Shown here one piece after another: positions 4,746 to 6,341 of a stretch of 6,341 bases of DNA. Positions within the stretch are counted from its first letter, which is position 1. Each line of letters begins with the position of its first letter. Both the position numbers and the translations under genes were made by a program. Below the pieces are notes generated by a model that was not told where the DNA came from, searched no databases, and was given only the letters and a program-made list of their open reading frames with translations. Source of the DNA: Rhodoferax sp. (GTDB lineage: Bacteria; Pseudomonadota; Gammaproteobacteria; Burkholderiales; Burkholderiaceae_C); the NCBI GenBank assembly GCA_021731215.1, contig JAKFXU010000193.1:1-6341 (forward strand), written 5' to 3'.

Positions 4746-5798
4746 TCAGTGCCGATGCGAATGATGTGCATCCGGGACGTGCGGATGGCTATGGTGCAGC
4801 GCTTCGTGTTGATGGGCATGGCTGTGCGCCCCAGCCGGCAGGGGGTCGTGCACATGGTTGTGATGGCCGTCGTCGTGCGAGTGGGCATGTTCGTGCGCAA
4901 CGGCCTCATGCCCATGTTGATGTGCGTGGTTTTCCGCCAGATGCAGCAGCACGCCGAGCAACATCAAGAGTCCGCCGGCGGCGGTCAAGCCACCGGCTGA
5001 ACGTTCACCGAGCACAAAAGCCGCCAGCGCGCCCATGAACGGGGCAAACGCAAACACCGAACCGGTGCGCGCCGCGCCGAAGGCCCGCTGGGCCAGCAAA
5101 TAAAAGCGCAGACTCAGGCCGTAGCCGGTGGCGCCGACGGCGAGCAAACTCAGTGCGGCGGTGGTCTCCGGCGTCGGCTCGCCCAGACTCATGGCCAGCA
5201 CGGTGGTGGCGCAAACGCCCAGCGCTGCCTTGGCCAGCACCACCTGCGCCGGGTCGCGCTCGGCCAGCGCGCGCGACAGGGCGTTGTCCACGCCCCAGGC
5301 GGCCGTGGCCACCAGCACCGCCAGCAGGCCCATCAACTCGACGCCGCCCAAGCGGCCCCGATCAAACACCAGCAGCACGGCGCCGGCCAGCAGCAACAGC
5401 ATGGCGAGCCAGACGCGCCGGCCCATCGTTTCGTGATACAGCTTGCAGGCCAGCAGCGCGGTGAACAGCGCCTCCAGGGTGAGCATCAGGGACGCGCTGG
5501 TGCCACTGGTGCGCTGCAAGCCCCACGCCAGCGCCACCGGTCCGAGCACCGCACCGAAGCCGGCCATCGCCAACAGGCGAGCGAGGTCGCTGCGTTGCAA
5601 GCGCGCCTCCCGCTGCACCGGCTGCCTGAGCAGTATTCCCATGGCGGCCGCGCCGGCGTACAGCAGGGCCGCGGTGGTGAAGGCGCCCAGACCGCTGCCA
5701 AAGCGCTGCACCAGCGGCGTGCTGACCCCGAACAATAGGGCGGCCAACAGGGCCAGCGCGCCGCCGCGCAGCGCCGGACTCGATAAATTGCGGGGCAC
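4746..5798 (-). CDS. EamA/DMT-superfamily transporter with a histidine-rich C-terminal tail
   Basis: A 350-residue inner-membrane protein. Residues 10-288 contain about ten hydrophobic segments arranged as two EamA repeats, with characteristic ends LTLEALFTALLACKLYHETMG (106-126) and FAPFMGALAAFVLGERSAGG (251-270). DMT-superfamily members with this layout export or import small metabolites; the substrate here cannot be read from sequence. The unusual part is the tail at 291-350, with 24 His in 60 residues, mostly as HxH and HH, plus Asp and Glu. This suggests binding of Ni, Co, Zn or a similar metal, so metal transport or metal sensing is a reasonable inference, not proven. Translation starts at a GTG (5798-5796) with no Shine-Dalgarno; a 17-codon leader ORF ends four bases upstream and may feed ribosomes to it. 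The upstream neighbour gene lies on the same strand, so an operon is likely. Confidence 0.88.
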   Translation of the reverse strand: MPRNLSSPALRGGALALLAALLFGVSTPLVQRFGSGLGAFTTAALLYAGAAAMGILLRQPVQREARLQRSDLARLLAMAGFGAVLGPVALAWGLQRTSGTSASLMLTLEALFTALLACKLYHETMGRRVWLAMLLLLAGAVLLVFDRGRLGGVELMGLLAVLVATAAWGVDNALSRALAERDPAQVVLAKAALGVCATTVLAMSLGEPTPETTAALSLLAVGATGYGLSLRFYLLAQRAFGAARTGSVFAFAPFMGALAAFVLGERSAGGLTAAGGLLMLLGVLLHLAENHAHQHGHEAVAHEHAHSHDDGHHNHVHDPLPAGAHSHAHQHEALHHSHPHVPDAHHSHRH

Positions 5799-5802
5799 GG
5801 TG

Positions 5803-5856
5803 TTAACGGGGGCCAGCCGTGGCGACCTGGGCGCTGAGCGACAAGAGGGATTGCAT
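5803..5856 (-). CDS. 17-codon leader ORF before the transporter gene
   Basis: ATG at 5856-5854 is preceded by AGGA (5867-5864) at a seven-base distance, a decent ribosome binding site, and opens MQSLLSLSAQVATAGPR, ending with TAA at 5805-5803, four bases before the GTG of the transporter. The transporter start itself has no ribosome binding site. The arrangement suits translational coupling or a leader peptide. No runs of one regulatory amino acid are seen, so classical attenuation is not indicated. Alternatively it is chance, or a frameshift separates a true upstream start from the transporter frame. Confidence 0.35.
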   Translation of the reverse strand: MQSLLSLSAQVATAGPR

Positions 5857-5887
5857 CGGTGTGTCCTGGTGAGTGTTGACGGTATTG

Positions 5888-6341
5888 TTACAGCTCAATC
5901 GGCTCGACCGGCGCCGCCACGCTTGACCAGCGCCGCCGTGCCTTGCTCGCCTGCTGCGCGGCGCGGCGCAGGGCGCTGTAGCGGCGCAGCGCCTCCTCCA
6001 TGTCGGCCAGTCGCGCACCGCCGGCGGCACCGACGCCCAGCAAGCCGGTCTTGAGCTCTTCGTAAGCCGTTTCCATGGTCTGGGCGGCCGCGTCCAGGGC
6101 CGCCGTCTCGGGCTCCGTTGCCTGTGGGTCGCACCAGGCCAGCAGCGCGTCGGCCTGGTTCAGGAAGGCGTCGTGCAAAACCGTGCCAGCAGGGTGTTGC
6201 GCGTTCAGGGGGCGCAGCGGTGCGGCCAAATGAACCTGTTCCGCCGTGGTCTCGTGATAGCGCAGCACCCGCAGCACCTGGGCCAGGTGCTGGCTGGCGC
6301 GCTGCGACATGGCGCCGCGATTCATGCGTTCGACAAAGGCT
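5888..6341 (-). CDS. 3' end of a helical protein, possibly the PhoU-like tail of a Na/Pi cotransporter (5' end outside window)
   Basis: The frame stays open to the right edge: before the first ATG (6325) it reads AFVERMNRGAM, with no ribosome binding site there, so the gene probably starts beyond the window. About 150 residues are visible, nearly all predicted helical and charged, with QHLAQVLRVLRYHETTAEQ, an ETAALDAAAQTMETAYEEL heptad-like helix, and a basic end RRYSALRRAAQQASKARRRW. There is no membrane segment in this part. The all-helical, regularly spaced pattern and the LRVLRYHE segment remind me of the cytoplasmic PhoU-like domain at the end of bacterial Na/Pi cotransporter (NptA-like) proteins; this is recall and tentative. 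TAA at 5890-5888 lies 31 bases before the leader ORF of the transporter gene, which suggests one leftward transcript. Confidence 0.6.
   Translation of the reverse strand, partial: AFVERMNRGAMSQRASQHLAQVLRVLRYHETTAEQVHLAAPLRPLNAQHPAGTVLHDAFLNQADALLAWCDPQATEPETAALDAAAQTMETAYEELKTGLLGVGAAGGARLADMEEALRRYSALRRAAQQASKARRRWSSVAAPVEPIEL

Noticed and set aside
4689..4760. Possible terminator after the transporter gene (T-run on the minus strand near 4736-4740)
   Set aside because: The surrounding complementary segments (AGGC/GCCT, CGGCA/TGCCG) are only 4-5 bp and badly placed relative to the T-run.
4652..4915. An 87-codon minus-strand frame ending MSRLESEDWLPAS just before the tRNA
   Set aside because: Most of it lies in another frame over the His-rich tail; the part after the transporter stop is only about 30 codons and overlaps the tRNA promoter.
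4719..5464. Several plus-strand frames across the transporter gene, including Val/Met-rich and Pro/Arg-rich ones
   Set aside because: They are antisense reflections of the His-rich tail (CAC/CAT codons read as GTG/ATG) and of Ala/Leu-rich helices.
1..6341. CRISPR arrays, rRNA genes or a riboswitch
   Set aside because: No regularly spaced repeats, rRNA-like conserved stretches or recognisable riboswitch cores were seen.

Overview
The window looks like a stretch of chromosome from a GC-rich betaproteobacterium, most likely Burkholderiales and probably Comamonadaceae (Rhodoferax/Polaromonas/Acidovorax-like). This is judged from the rph-rdgB-hemW gene order, the high-GC third codon positions and an intergenic GC-rich hairpin repeat of a style I associate with that family. 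No database search was possible, so the taxonomy is an inference.

Left part (1-3189, + strand) is ordinary housekeeping chromosome: the 3' two-thirds or more of rph (RNase PH), rdgB (non-canonical purine NTP pyrophosphatase), hemW (radical-SAM heme chaperone), then a separately promoted gene for a two-CBS-domain protein. The first three are tightly spaced and read as one operon.

Middle part (about 3190-4640) is the accessory and most interesting region. A complete tRNA-Ser(UGA) gene lies on the minus strand at 4552-4639. Its 3' half, from the anticodon loop to the encoded CCA, is duplicated in direct orientation at 3281-3335 with two small differences (54 of 56 aligned positions match). This is the footprint of site-specific integration into a tRNA gene. 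Between the copies lies about 1.2 kb carrying a HicA/HicB toxin-antitoxin pair, a 69-codon unrecognised gene placed like a third operon member, and an unrecognised reading frame on the opposite strand that abuts it tail to tail and runs to the tRNA. No integrase is present, so this appears to be a non-autonomous or decayed mini-island with an addiction module. A 31-bp imperfect palindrome upstream of hicA is a good candidate for the HicB operator. hicA lacks a visible ribosome binding site while hicB has one, a layout that would favour antitoxin synthesis.

Right part (4746-6341, - strand) returns to chromosomal genes: an EamA/DMT-type ten-helix transporter with a 60-residue tail containing 24 histidines, starting at GTG just after a 17-codon leader ORF, and upstream of it the 3' end of a larger helical protein, tentatively a Na/Pi cotransporter with a PhoU-like tail. 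These two are probably co-transcribed leftward.

If the island reading is right, the ancestral order was CBS gene, GC-rich hairpin, tRNA-Ser, transporter, and the hicAB unit entered at the 3' end of the tRNA gene.
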